A DNA stretch of 64,000 nucleotides from Phascolomyces articulosus. Taxonomy: Eukaryota > Mucoromycota > Mucoromycetes > Mucorales > Lichtheimiaceae. A program made the position numbers and the translations under genes. This document shows positions 24,284 to 39,600 of the stretch, one piece after another. A model generated the notes under the pieces. That model searched no databases. It was not told the DNA's origin and saw nothing but the letters and a program-made list of their open reading frames with translations. Each line of letters opens with the position of its first letter. The stretch's first letter is position 1. The stretch is from the NCBI GenBank assembly GCA_025677815.1, contig JAIXMP010000008.1, positions 1,488,001 to 1,552,000 of the forward strand, read 5' to 3'.

Positions 24284-27200
24284 ATGCTCATCGAAGCGGT
24301 CCAAACGGGCGCTGAGCTTACATCCAACAACAATATTCAGACAGTGTCTGATTTTTGGATGTTTGTTGTCTATTGTCTTGTGGTGATTGTAGTCGTATTA
24401 TTCTTTCTATTTTACTTTAACCGCGCTCTCGGTCAGATCTTGACATGGCTCATTAATCAATATACCTGGCGACGCTATAATGCCTACATAGAAGTTGGTA
24501 ATGCATCAATTGAAAAAAATAAACAAAGCGATTGGACTCCTCATTTTGATTCTTTTCTTTTCTTTTTTTTGTTCTTGTTGTTAAAAACTCATCGTCCGGT
24601 TTTTGCTTGATAAATTATACATCCTAGATTCAATACGTGTCACTTTATTGGGAGCACGACTATTATTCAAAAATTTACGATATCACTCTACCAATCAATC
24701 TATATCTATTGTGAAAGGTCATATTTCCATTCAATACTGGTTAATAAACGTTCGAAAAGCCGATAGCGAAAAGACAGGTAAAATAACTTTAGATTTTGGA
24801 TAATTATATGTGTTCATGATTATAATGGTTTGTTTTCCTGGAAAATGCCTCAAAATAGATTCCTCCAAAAGCAAATTACCATGCCGTATTGTATGTAGCA
24901 TGGAAGGCCTCGAATGGTTTCTTTACAATAATGCTCCAGCATATGAATCGATGAGAAGTGCTCTTGGCGTGCCGTCGTCACCAAGTTCACCTTCTACCGA
25001 TCAAGGTATTTTTTTTTTCTCTCTTACAATAATTTATTTTTTTTCACTTAACTTTTTTTTTTTTAAAAAAACAGAGACCCCAGCAGACTCACAACAAACC
25101 TCACCATCCGATCCATCACCGCCACCACCAACAACACCAACGAGAACCGAAATCCGGGATCCAGAAAGTCAGGTACCTGTTGAAACATCGCTCATATTAC
25201 GGCTGATGCCAATTCAATTTGAATGTACCACAGGTGCCATCATGATTGGGAATAATGAACTCCGCAGTATGATTGTGGGTCAGTATGTTCAAGCAAGTGG
25301 CATTTGGAGCGTGAGTGAGTCGCGTGCCGAGATGGATCAGTATAAATCAGTACTTGATTTGACCTTTCGAAAGCCTCAGATCAGTCTCAAAGATAATATG
25401 GATTTCACTTATGCTCATCCTGAAAGTACTATATTACCTAACAAAAAGAAACCATTTTGGCAACGGTAAGTCTATGAAAGCAGTATAAAAGAGATATAGA
25501 CAATAATAATAAAGCAGAGAGCTAATGTGAAAGACAACTTAATTAGAACATTGAATTTCATATTTTCACCATTCCACGCCTTATTCCATCCAGCTGCCAA
25601 AACGAGACAATTTGGTCACATGCAGCATATGCATGAAATCATGCGCGCCCAGCGCGATTCGGATCGTACGACTGGTCACTCTACAACATTCCATGAAGAT
25701 TATGCTCGTGTCAATAATGCGATCGAATGTAGTAAAATGGCTGTCTTATATTACGCAGATGTTCCAGGTATGGGCCACATAAATACATCCAAAAAAATAC
25801 AAGATTTTAATAAATGTTTTTTGTTACACACGGATTTATGCTATTGTTTGATTTTATAGGGCCTGTGCCATCGACAGATGTACTGGGATCTTCTGGAGTC
25901 GGAATTGATGTGGGTAACGGAGGTCTTCCGCCAGAATGGGGTGTTCGAATATTAATGTGGAATGCAATGTTTCATTACGGACCCTGGACGGATCGCCAAC
26001 GGTAAAGTAACCCGGTGTTATTAGCAATCAAATCTTTTAACACGTCTACCTTATTAATATGGTAATGTATTGTTTTTTTTAGCACCGAGCTGCAGGATTA
26101 TTTTTTCCCAAATTCGCATCGCAATAATGTACAAACACCTTACCTGAAACCGGGTGATTTACGAACAACCACAGCATTTGAATTCCATGTCGAGTTGATG
26201 ACAGAAGGAACATTACGTATACCTACAAGAGAGAAATCAAAGGTACGAATAAAAAAAACAGGTTGTGACAGAAATATAGGATATATAGTATATTAATATG
26301 AATTACAACATTTTAGGATTGGAAATACGAAACAGAATCTGCTGATTTGGATCTTGGAGCTGATGGCTTTTATACTCGACCTTATGGCTGGATTGATATT
26401 AAAACAGGATCTGGATCCACTGCAAAAATTGTTATTCCTTATGTCTGTGCAGCGGAAGGTTTTACATCTAATGTTGATATCCATTTGAAGGATGTTGATG
26501 CATCAACAAGTGTGAATTACGCCTCACTATTACAGGCAAAGAATCTTCAGGTAAACTGAAAATTTCTAAATAGACGCAGAATTCTATTATCCTATAACTA
26601 TAATAATATTCACTGAGAGATTTGGGGAGGGGTTTTGTAGTTATCTATACATATGCATTCACCTATTGTTTGGAATGCATATCGTGAATGGGAGTTTTGT
26701 GGCTCTATTCGAGAACCTCAAATCTTTCTCCTTCGTGATCATGTGTTCTTATTTCAAGATCTCATCAAAGATTGGACATCCACTCCTCCTGCTGATCTCC
26801 TCCATTTTATACCCATTACTTACAATTTTGATATCAATATACACGAGCCTCTCATTTATTTGTGTGTGAATGAGCATAATATTATTAGTAATCCAAATGC
26901 GTTAGATGATAACGGTAAGCTATTAAATAATAGAGTTGCTTTTCCTTTGCTCTTTATTTTTCTAACTGGTATTTATCATTTATTTTTATTTAGCATATAT
27001 TAAATTACATACTAGCAAATTACGTTATACCATGTCATTACCTTTTGTGGATTTCGAACCTGAAATTAATGTTATCAAATTCCATGCTGATGTAAGTAAA
27101 GGTACCGGAAGAGAGATGATAATCTTTTGTTGTTAGATACTAACTATAGTTTAATAATTTATAGCTTGATCAATTCGATGTTGCTATATCATTACAAAGC

Positions 27201-30200
27201 TCACATACCCTTAGTGCATTTATGGAAGAAGAGAATTCACAATTTGGTATGAGTGTTAGTGTTGGAATTGAAGGCTCTTACGAATATTATACATCAGTCG
27301 ATGTTTTACGTCATATTGAGTCCCTCAATCTTAATATCAAAGTAAGCTGAACTTTTGATGAAAAGATATATGCAAAATGTTATTTTTTGCGTTTGTTTCT
27401 AGTTCTATATTTTCACATGTATTTACTTATTTTTAATTAGCTTGATGGTGTGACCTGTAAGCTGTTTGGTACTGTTATCCGTTACATTTTAATTTTAAAA
27501 GATAATTATGCAGGACAATGGATCAATTTCTCGACAATTGATGAATATCGACAGCGAAGACAGGAGCCACAAAAATGGCAAGAAATGAAAAAGAGACAAG
27601 CAGATGCAAAAGTATGTTTTTTGAAACTATATATCTCTATATATATAATATTAGAAATTCTTTTTTAACATGATACAACTTTCATCATATTAGCCTATCC
27701 AAGATCCTTTTGAAGTGTACATTCTGGTTGATATCCAAGATGGATCTTTACTTTTGCCAGAGAACTTGTATGACTGTTCACACTATTCACAGATGGATTT
27801 CCAAGAGCTACAAGTTGAATTACGAAATTTAGATATCTATATGGACATGTATATTACTGTTAGTCCAATAACTTGGACACGCGAAAGTTATTCTGATCCA
27901 AGTTCCAAAAAGGCTTTCGTCCGTAGCAGAAATGGCAGAGATCAAGGAAATTTCTTATACATAGATGGTAGTTATATATTAAATATCATTTGGATATGAA
28001 GAAAAGTTAGTAATATATATACTCATGTTAAAGTGCTGCCTTCTTTTTGTATATTTAGAGCTGAATATCTATGCACATCGTCTTTTCGGCCCATTACCTG
28101 AAATTGCAACTTACCTATGTCACTGGGAATTTGAAGTTGGGAGGATTACCGGTGAAGTTAAACCTTCCTTTTTATTGGGCACAACCAATTTTGCGCAAAC
28201 GTTTGTTTATGATATGATCGATGAGGATAATGCGGTACCTGCCGAAATTGCACCTGCTGCTGATCCAGATGTTACTTTTGTCAAGGCTTCAGTCAAGGAA
28301 ATTGATGTATATTTGATGAATGATCATAGTGTTGCGAAAGTCAATGTTGATCAAGGCCTTGAGCTTGAATTTGACAATCTTGTCAACGAGAAATACAATC
28401 AACGAGTAAATGTCAATATTCCTGCTTTGGTTGCTACAACACTTGCCAATCAAGATCATCATATGAAACAAGGATTAAGCTCTGTAGAAGTAAGTGATTG
28501 TGTAATTCGATTTTTTTTCTTTTGGTTTCTTGTATCCTAATGATTGATTGTTTAATGTGATGGGAATAATTTTATTTGTTAGAATGAATTCTCTTGGGTA
28601 GAAGTGGCTCGACTTTCTACCGGTATGAATATAACAGTATTTAGACACTCAAAGGAGTGGCGAAAAATGAGAAATGCACAGCAAAATTTTATAAGAGCGC
28701 AGGATTATGCAACACGTAGATGCACGCATCTTTATGAATCTGACCATGATTCCCATGGTAAGTGTGACCAATTTAGTTATGTAAAAATATTTATATGAAT
28801 ACTTTTATTTAACTTTAGCCGAATATAGCTGCATCTCACTCATCAGCAGAATATCATGTTGGTGTTCTATATGCACCACCCTATCGTTTGTTTCATCATG
28901 GTAAAGTTTATCTTTGTTTTAGTAGTGTAAAAAACTCAGTTTAATAAACTCGAATTTATTAATGGTATAGAAGAACATGGTACTGGAGTTGATAACGAAC
29001 CGAATCCTGGTTACTTGATGCGTACACCTTCACATCAACCTGAAAATTATGCTCTACGTTCCTTTACTGGTGTAACAGGCGCAAGTGATGTTCCTAGTGT
29101 TGGATCTTATATGAGTGATTGGATCGACGGGCATTCATATTTGGATAGACGATCACGCCAAAGTGTCAAGTCTAATGACGACGAATCATTTCACACGGCC
29201 TATTCAAATGAACCAGCGAGTAGGAGTCCCCCTCCCACTGGACAAGATTTGGAAACTATGGAGGTTTACGATCATTATAGTTCAGATTCGATGGCCAATT
29301 CTGAAAGTGATGGTAAATGAAAGGAAAAATGCAAAGTCTATATAAACATCTTGTTTGGATTTAGTTGAGATTTGGTATTCAAATCTCTCTATTTGATACT
29401 TGTTTAGACGATTCCTCTCATATTGAAGATTGGGCGGAAGATCACCAGAAAGGAAAAGTGCCAGAAGCTACATCCATTCCACCATCTATTCCTTATAGTG
29501 GGTATTTGAATCGTTATTCAGTCAAGGCTGCTTCTCCAGCAGGTACTCGAACCAGAGGATTCTTCCATCCATATTTACCTCCTCCAAAAACCCATTTTGT
29601 CCCACTCAAGGTGAGCCTTTGTTTATCTTATTTGTAAACGAACAAAAAAAAAAGATTGATCACTGATTTTTTATGATACAATAGGAAGGACATCGCAAAA
29701 AGATTGGTGGGTTTGATACAAACGCAGAAAACAAAAAAAAAGAAAATCCTGTATTTTTGTTTCCAGGAACGGATACGTTGCCCAATGTTAATAGTCCTGG
29801 TTCTAACGATACATTTCCAAATCATGAAGGAGATGATGGTACTGGTAATGAAGTGGTTGTCACTGCAATCCTTGAAGCAACAAGCCCTTTACAAATTCTC
29901 ATGACACCTATTCTTGTCAAGATTGTCCAAGAAGTATCTGAAGCTATCAATCGTTATGTAAGCAAATAATAACTAGTAATTTTTTTCTTATCAAATATCT
30001 CAACTTACACTTAATAATACTGTTGATCTATAGGACTGGGATTTGGAATCAATGTTGGATTTGTTACAAATTGAATACGTGGGTCAACTCACTCGGTATC
30101 TGACTGACCAATTTGTGTGTACTCGTTTCGCCGTATCTTTACCAAAAACTCATTTCCATTTTATCCAGAATGTTATGCTACCAGATGACTTGCCATCTTA

Positions 30201-33200
30201 TAAGGATGGTAAATCTCATATTAACACACAGTACGACGAACGTGATGCAATGCTTTGCTCGGCTGATGTTATTCTTGATAGCTTTAGTATGATTGGAAGT
30301 GTCAAATTTGAGGATGAAGCCTATGATGAAAAACAAAAATCGGTGGCTGAATCAAAACTTGTTTTGAGGGAATCTCGTGTCCATATCGACGTGGGTGATT
30401 TAGAATGCAAAGTCCAGTACGTGAGCGAACGGCACGAATCAGCTCATGAACCCATGGTGTTTGGTATTCCAAAGTCTCGTCAACATACTCGTTCGCCTAG
30501 TCAAAATGATATGGGTCATCAAGAAGATGATAGCACGACCGAACTTGTCGTAGTTGACTTTGCGGTTCGCAAATTTGCCTTCAAATGGTTAGGTGCAACA
30601 AAACCGAATTATTTTGATCTAGCTATCGATGATATATCAACAATGATTATTACCGAAGCAGTCGAGATTCTTGTGGGCGCTGTCTATTCTTGGCTGGTAT
30701 TTGTCGACGATTTCAAATCCATTTTACAACGATTCCAAGGCCAACGATCCCGCCAAATACAAATGTTTATCCATGAATTATCAAGTTACTCGCAACATCC
30801 ATCAACAGTCGGTGATCCTCTATTTTTAACAAAACCTGCAACAGTGCTACGTCTTGGTTCCCGCAATTTCCGAAACGATGTTGGTTGGAAACTACTTGCA
30901 AGAATGCGATATTGTTTACGAACAATTGACTCTGGAACACGTGCACGACTTCAGTACAAGCTCTCACAAAGCATGAACAGCACTCCATTAAGTTCAAAAC
31001 AAATGTTCGAAAACGTTGTCAAGAGCCTCTCTTTATGGAGAAGTTGGGAAATTGGAGAGGACAATATATTAAAATGCCGATTATTTACCCAGCCATTTAA
31101 TCAACGTATCAACGTGACAGAATCCGAGCAACATATATCTGATATTGATAAGATTGTCGAACTTTTGATATCCTCAATCAATATGGGCAAGGTTCGAGTT
31201 GAAACATTTGAATTTTCTATTTTCGAAGAAGAACAAGAAACCGACGATAATAGTATTTCTATTGGTCCAGTCGAATTGTCATTGGAAACTCAATATAAAC
31301 GTCCTCCCATTGGCAATGATGAATCAACAGCACCAAGAACAAGTAGTGAAGTGGAACGAAATAAACAAATCAAAGTACCTCGAGATGGATATCTCGATAT
31401 GGTTGCAAAAGCAAATGTCGATTCGATTCATATCAATATCAATCCAGCTATTTTGGCGTTTGCTCGACACATGTTAACAGTACAACGCGTCTTTACTGCT
31501 AAATTACAAAGTTTGGCTCATGCTACCACAATCAATACAACCGATCTATCTGTTGATACATTGCCTTCCAATGTATCATCCATCAATCTAGATGCTCTGG
31601 TATCACGAATAGATGTTGTTGCTCAAGGGTTGGTGACGGTACAATATATTGATGTATGTGCGCGTGCTCAGAAGCTGACTATGCAGAGTCAAGTACGCGG
31701 GATCCAAGGCTCTGCATTATTCTCCAATCCGAAATTGACACCACTTCATATCTTTTCATCTTCGGAAAGAGCAGAATCTGATTCGGGATCTGGTGTACGT
31801 AGTTCCAACAAGACTTCGCGTCGACATGGTAACAGTAGTAGTAATCGACTTATTCTTGAAGCTGCAGGAGGAATTGAATACATTGATACACGTTTTTACG
31901 AGATGAAGACATACAAGATTATTGATGAGCTTTTGGTGATTACACTCAATGGTGCTAACGTCAGTGCTAATATTTGTCAACCCACAAAGACAACACGGAA
32001 ACAATCCAGAAACTCCACTGAGCCGTCTACTATCGGCAATAAAGAGGTACTCAACGTGTTCTCAAATATACACAAGTTTCATATCCATGCACCACAAAGT
32101 CTCCTTCGCCTGTACGAGTTTATTGAAGACTGGCGATCGGAACAAGGACAACGTTATGAATTTCTTTTCCAAAACCTATTGAATGAATGGGAAGAACAAC
32201 GTAAAGTAGCTAGTTCTGCATCATACCTCAAGGTAGCAGACACTCAAGTTGCTTCAAGTAGTCGTCGTTTAGAAGAAGAACGGAATGATAAAAACAAGGT
32301 TACCTCATTCGAAAAGAAATATGATCTCAAGCTCCAATTTCTTCTCAACCAATTTGAAGTGCTCTTTGATCTTTTACCATCCCTCAGTGTCAAGTATCTT
32401 ATTGATGACTTCTTTGTAATGGTGAACGAAAACCAAGTCAGAACGTTACCTGTGCAAAAATATGCTGTACAACTATCCAAACAAGAAATCCAATTAATTA
32501 CTAAAAGTAATAGTCCAGTGGGCTATCCTCAAAAGCAAATCCATGAAGAATACTCTGGTGGTACATTTAGTATGCCTGGTATTCGATGCACTGGAAATCT
32601 TAGAAGTGAGACCAAGAAGGGCGTCAACCAATTACGTTTGCACTTTATGGTGTTTGTGGATTTTATTTCCTTGTCACTCAATGTCAGTATGATTGATTCA
32701 TTCCTTACCGCACAATCGCTGCTTGGTAATGAGATTGGTGAACTTATTGAAGTCCTGTCATATGACAAAGAAAAGAGAAGGAAAAAGGATGATTTACTCG
32801 CCACTGTTGCTCCTTCAGCAACTCCTACAACTGATATCAAATATTCGATGGATGTCAATCTAAGCGGTCTTAGAATATCTGCTGCAAGTCCATCAGCTCT
32901 GGGTGTGTTTGAATCAAATGGTTTGGAAGCACATTTATCGAATGATACGAGTGAATCAGATCGTGTTTTATGGAAAGTCAGGGGTTATAACTTTGCATTA
33001 TCACTCGAACACAATACGGGTCTTCCGCCACCCTCATCTTCTTCCACAGGTAGTAAATCTGGACAACAACATCGTAATCGACTAGCTTATATTGTTACGG
33101 ATTTTGAAGTTCAAAACCATTTCCCTCAAGATTCAACTATTCCACAAGATGGAAGTGTACAACCTTTCTATGTTGATGTAACTCGGATCCAAGCGGTTAT

Positions 33201-36200
33201 GCAACCTATTGCCCTTGGGAAGCTTGCAGAAATGTACATTTACTATGATTCGGAACTGAAAAAGAAAAAGGAAATGAAGAAAACTGAATTGGATCAGATT
33301 GCCACGACGACAAAACGACTTGTCCAGTCCTTCAAACGCGATTTGCCAATGAAAGATGAAGAGACAATGCAGTCTTTATGGAAAGGCAAGCTTTTATCAT
33401 TAACAGTTCAACGTATTGGGATTGCAGTGCCATTGGGAGCGCCATTCGGTCCCGAGCATTATCACCATCACCACCACCACCATCATCACCATCACAATTA
33501 TTCTCCTCGAGAAACAAGTGCATTACTGCTTTCAGTAGGATCAATTCATATCTTGACGAAGAATGTTGAAAAAAGTGCAGCAACGCTTGAAAAGATTTCT
33601 TTACAATTTGTGAAGAGATTTGATCAAAACAACGAAGAGCACTTTTTGGCAGAACGTCATCCACGTATGAATCAAATGCACCTGCCATCCATTGCATGTC
33701 ATGTATATACTCGAAGTCAAAAACCTAAACAGTTTATCAAGATTGATGCCAAAGTAGGCGGATTTGAGGTGGATATTGATGGCGCATTCTCCGAATATGT
33801 TAATGCTTTAAATGTAATCTATGTTAAAAGCAAAGATCGCGTCAATGCATTTACCAAAGCTAATGGTGGAACAAACAGCAGTAGCAGTATCGACAATACT
33901 GATAGCAGCAGCGATAATAATAGCGGTAGCAACCAAGTTGTGTATTTGGATCTGGAAGGCATGTTTGAATACCAAAGCGGTGTAGTAAGAATGTATCCTA
34001 AACGACATTCTGGAGAAGCTCACCGGAAACGTATGCGAGCCAATAAACCTGGTACAAGCAATGAAAATGCAGCGAAAATGGCAACCATCAAGGTCCCTGG
34101 TTTAACTGCATGGGTTACTTATCAAACACCACTTGGTTCACTTGCATCCTCTGTTCAAGAAGCACCCAGATTCCATGGTGATATTACTATTCATGAAAGT
34201 GAGAATATACTTCATCCCTCACTTGTACAGTTTTTACAGGAAGTCATCGCCGGTCTTAAATTTGGCATGCAGCAATCAAGTGAGCGCAAAGCAATCCGAT
34301 CAGCTACCTCGACGACAACAATCCCATCTCCTAACTCTTCATCTCTTGAAAATAACATCAATGCATCACTTGCTTTACGACTCTCAAGAACCAAGTTGGA
34401 TCTCAGTTGTCAACCGGCATCAAAAGTAGTTTGTTCGTTGAGTTGGGATGAAAGTGAGTTTTTAATGCACTCTTTGTCAAATGAAGAAACAGCATCACGT
34501 ACCATGAGTTGCGTTGGATATATTGGGAACGTATCAGCCATTGTTAAGCATCATTTTTCACCTGAGGCTTGCTTAACAGCATGTGTTGACCAATTGCTAA
34601 TGAATGCCATGTTGACATCGGAAAGAGGCCAGGATGGATCAGATAGTGACGTTATTTCAATTATAGTAAAAATGCCATCCGCCAATGTTGATGTGAATGT
34701 TCGCCATTTACAAGATCTGCTCATCTTATATTCGTATTGGTTCGATCAAAATAACATAAATAAACAGCCACAACAACCCCAACCTCAATTCCCTCAACAG
34801 CAGCAGCAACCAGTAATAACAATCGAGGGACCACCGGCTCCTAAACCATTTTCTCGATATGTCTCAATGCATATAGGTGTCATTGCATTATCGGTTGATC
34901 TTGGCCAGGCAATTGGAAAGATTACGCTGTCACCCGAGAACCTAGGCGTTACTTCACACCATGTTCCTTCTGACTCAAAAGCATTATCTATGTCCTTGGA
35001 TAAAATTCGCGTAACTTCAGAAGGACGCTTGTCAGGTGATGCACATTTTGATCATCTTATGCTTCAACTTGCATTCTATGATATCAAAGTACCAGGGGAA
35101 CAACGAGCACCATCTTTGTTGCTATTTATGGACGAATTCCGTGCTACATTTGAATACGAGTTTCAGCATCTTTTGGATATTATTCAAGAACCTATTGAAT
35201 TGCGTGCGCAACTTATTGCTAAAAATGGATCACATGAACTAGATATTTCCGCGAGAGTCAGACCGTTACTTGCATGTATATCCATTAAAGCAGTCCCTGT
35301 TATAATAACAATGTATAAACGATTTACGGAACTGTTGGAGAAAAAGAAAGCTGAAGCAGGTATTCAGGATACACTGACAAGTTTACAGCAACCATCCTCA
35401 TTCACACCCGAACAATCACCAACTACAACACAAGTAGAATCACCATCACCACTGCGACCATCGACAAGTCTTGCACATATTTCCAGTAGTATTGATGTTC
35501 GATTGGATTCGGTTGAAATTATAATATACCCAAGCCAATTCCAAGATGTAGATAACGTGGAGCTCTGTGCATACGATATGCAACTTGTCTTACAGCAAAA
35601 TATGGAATTTATGGATAATAGCCAACAAGAAGAAGAGCATCGTACATTGGCAATCCGACTTGCAGGTGCGGCTTTGATGAAAAATGTTTCTGGAGTAAAG
35701 CTTATGGTGAAGAGAAATACTGCCAAAGAAAAGGAACGACAAGCAGTCGCAGAGTCAATTGCTGCTGGTGGCACCTCCATTGGATCTACAATAACAGGAG
35801 AAGGCTCTCGAACGCTTGCTTCGGTAACATCAACACCCAGATTAGCATCTGTGCCACCTGCCAAACAAGCTGCTGAAAGTGGCGGTGGAGGTGTATCGAT
35901 CTTTGGCATCCCAAGCGTTGCAATTCACATGGAATCCAATCAATTCCAGCGTCAAGTCGAACATATTTTCTCTGCCAGTTTTGGTGGCCGGGTCAATGTA
36001 TCACTCAATCTGGGTCTGATTCGCTATTTACAAGAATTAGCTAATATGTTTACTTCACAAATGGAGCGTGCTTTGCAGCATGATACAGCTAGTCGAAGGC
36101 CCTCTGGTGTGCCAACTGAAGATGCTAACAGTTTCGATAGTGGAGTGGCTGTCAACCAAACACGTGCACCCTCGCCGGTAACAACATCAAGAGCAGCAGG

Positions 36201-36414
36201 CACCGAAACAACAGATGGAGATAATGGGCTTGTTTATAAATCCAATGCACCAGTGAATTTCAATCCACAGTTACAAATCATGGGCGATGCAACACCACCT
36301 GTTGAATGGCTTGGATTTAAACGAGAACGCCTTCCAGCCTTGGTTCATGAAAACATTACATTAGTATTAGATCAACTTGTACATACACTTTATGAAATGT
36401 ATGAAAAGCAATAA
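24284..36414 (+). CDS. CSF1: Csf1-type bridge-like lipid-transfer protein (BLTP1/KIAA1109/Tweek family)
   Basis: Twenty exons give a 3509-residue protein: 24284-24497, 24628-24777, 24859-25005, 25075-25465, 25547-25767, 25860-26001, 26083-26242, 26317-26550, 26641-26914, 26994-27091, 27165-27341, 27441-27611, 27694-27967, 28059-28489, 28583-28757, 28829-28900, 28971-29312, 29408-29610, 29685-29957 and 30034-36414. An N-terminal membrane anchor (residues about 25-48, WMFVVYCLVVIVVVLFFLFYF) is followed by FNRALGQILTWLINQYTWRRY and the conserved GARLLFKNLRYHS, as in yeast Csf1. The family forms long hydrophobic channels thought to move lipids between the ER and partner membranes; Csf1 has been tied to ethanolamine-phosphate lipid supply for GPI anchors and to cold adaptation. 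The last exon carries low-complexity inserts: 11 His (33463-33495), Ser/Asn and Pro/Gln runs. Nineteen introns sit in the first 4.1 kb of coding sequence and none in the last 6.4 kb. Confidence 0.93.
33463..33495 (+). repeat. In-frame CAC/CAT tract coding for 11 histidines
   Basis: Eleven consecutive His codons (mixed CAC and CAT) lie in the last CSF1 exon, after PEHY and before NYSP. Mixed codons suggest a long-lived tract and not a fresh slippage event. Confidence 0.95.
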
Positions 36415-36653
36415 TTGTTTTTTCTTTTCTTTTTCCTTGTAAAATAGCATACTAGTATTTCTACCTGAGTAAAATATTAAAAATGTGGTCAGTGCAACAA
36501 TCGCACACTAAATAAGCTGATGTCCAAAAAGCGAAAATTCAAAAATTGTGACTTTTGTTACGCCACATTTCGATACTTTTTTTTTTCTGACAGCCTTCCG
36601 TTTTCCGAAACTCTCTATCCACGCCCGCTTTTTTATATCACCCAACCCTCCCA

Positions 36654-39600
36654 ATGCCGTCAACTTTTCATACTTTGGAACGGGAGCATATGTTCCGAGA
36701 ACCCTCGGACAATAGCTATGGTGTACCACAACTTCAAGAGGTTGCATTGCCTCATATTGAATCCTTTAATAGCATTACCGATTTTGGCGGCACGGGCGAA
36801 GGTCTCCTCAACTATGCCGTTAGAGATATTGGCAAGTTTTCAGCATTCGACACCAACCTTACCGGCTTTGGCGAAGTATCTGATATCGAATCATTAGGAA
36901 ACAAGTTGACATATTGGGTCGAAGATCCAAAGATTATTCAACCTATGGTGAGCGAACAGGACACCCGATCGACAAACCGTTTGATCTACCCTACCGAATG
37001 TCGTGAACGATTAAAGACCTATAGTGGAAAGTTGCAAGTGAAATTTTGCTGGAAAGTAAATGACGGACCTGTTTCGTCAGAAGTTAAAGATATGGGTTTG
37101 GTACCCATTATGGTACGTTCCAATCGTTGTAATCTCCGTGGCATGTACTCCAAGCAACTTATTAAACACCATGAAGAATCAGAAGAAATGGGTGGTTACT
37201 TTATTGTAAACGGTATTGAAAAGCTTGTCCGTTTGCTTATTATGCCCCGACGTAACCACGTTACAGCCATTATGCGTAACTCTTTCCAAAAACGTGGTCC
37301 AACCTATTCACAATATGGTTGTGCTATCCGTTGTGCTCGCCCTGATCAATCAACACAAACCAACACACTTCATTATTTGAACGATGGTAATGCTATGCTT
37401 CGTTTCCATTGGCGTAAGCAAGAATATATGGTTCCCGTCATGATGATCCTCAAGGCATTGGTGGATACGTCAGATAAGGAAATTTTCGATGCCTTGTGTC
37501 AAGGTGATATCAAAAATACTTTCTTGACCGACCGTGTTGAATTGCTTTTGCGCAGTTTCAAGATTTATTCATTGTATACACGCGATGCATGCTTGAATTA
37601 TCTTGGTAACAAATTCCGAATTATTTTGGGTTTGGATGAAGATTTGACAGACAAGGAAGTGGGTCAGGCACTTTTGGATAAGATCGTTCTTGTTCATTTG
37701 AAAAACGGTCGTGATAAGTTTAACCTGTTGATGTATGTATTTATATATATATTGGAGCTTATAATTCTGTATTATATATGGTATGGAATTGAGACTAACA
37801 ATATTTTTTTATCAGTTACATGATTCGCAAGTTGTATTCAGTTGTATCTGGTGAATGCTGTACCGACAATCCTGATTCTCCTCAACACCAAGAAATTCTT
37901 TTGCCTGGTCATTTGTACAATATGATTTTGAAAGAAAAGCTTTACGACTGGCTTGCCGGTATCAAGGCTCAAATTCGTACCACAATCCGATTGTCTCCAG
38001 AAAAAGTTGATTTCCATGACAGTAAGTTTTATTATTGATTTTATGTTTATATAAAACGTGATATCTTATTATTTTTTGTTTATAAATTTTAGGAAAATTC
38101 GTTATGAATACTATTAGAAAGGTCAATTCAGATATGGGTCAAAAGCTTAACTATTTCCTTGCTACTGGTAATCTTGTCAGTAAAACTGGTTTGGATTTAT
38201 CACAGGTAATTATATTAATTTGAATTTTATAAAAAAAAGAGTTGGAAAGGTTTAAAAGTACTGTTTATTAATGGTATACCATGGCGTTACGTATTAGATG
38301 AGTGGTTATACAATTGTCGCCGAAAAACTTAATTTTTACCGTTACATTTCCCATTTCCGCTGTGTCCATCGTGGTGCTTTCTTTGCTGAATTGAAAACAA
38401 CTGCCGTTCGTAAGTTGCTTCCAGAAGCTTGGGGCTTTTTATGTCCTGTCCATACTCCTGATGGTGCTCCATGTGGTTTGTTGAATCACTTGGCACATAA
38501 ATGTAAGATTATCAATGAACCTCTTGATGTCGATCATATTCCAGCATTGCTCGGTGCTTTGGGTGTCTCACAAGCTCTTCTTCACTCCATTGGTCGACCT
38601 AATGATGTTGCAATTTTGTTGGATGGTCGTATTGTTGGTTGGTGTACACCCAAGACTGCTGAGAAGGTTGCAAAAAGCTTGAAATACTGGCGTGTCAGCC
38701 GTGAAAAGGATATTCCTTTCGATATTGAAATTGCACATGTTCCTACATCATATGGTGGCGAGTATCCTGGTCTCTACATATTTTCTTCCCCAGCACGTAT
38801 GATGCGCCCAGTTAAATTCCTTGCCAATGGAAAGGAAGACCGTGTTGGTTCATTTGAACAAGTATATATGGATATTGCATGTATGGATGATGAAGTAGTT
38901 CCTGGTGTCACAACCCATCAAGAATTCACACCAACCAATATTTTCAGTATTGTTGCCAACATGACTCCTTTCTCTGACTTTAACCAATCTCCTAGAAACA
39001 TGTACCAATGTCAGGTAAGACAATGCAATAAAGGTGTTGTGTTTTATGTCCAAATGAATGGATCGGATAAACTAAAAACAAAAAAATATTATTTTGTATT
39101 ATTTGATTTAGATGGGTAAACAAACTATGGGTACACCTTCTACAGTATTTAACCATCGAACAGATAACAAAATGTACCGTTTACAAACTGGACAAACACC
39201 TGTTGTTCGACCTGCATTACACGACACTTATGGTCTCGATGGTTTCCCCAACGGTACTAATGCAATTGTTGCCGTCATTTCTTACACCGGTTACGATATG
39301 GAAGACGCTATGATTCTTAATAAATCCGCTCACGAACGTGGTTTTGGTTACGGTACTGTTTACAAATCCGAAATTGTCGACTTGGAATCATTACGTAGTC
39401 CTGGTGAAACCATCTCTTATCACTTTGGTCTTGATCGATCTAAGAGTAAACTTTGCAAAGACTACCTTGGTATCGATGGTTTACCACACATTGGTGCCCA
39501 CCTTAAAGCAGATGATCCACTTTATGCGTACATCGATGAGGCAACGGGTCGGTGCCTTGTTAAAAAATACAAGGGTCCTGAAGATGCCTATGTGGACGAA

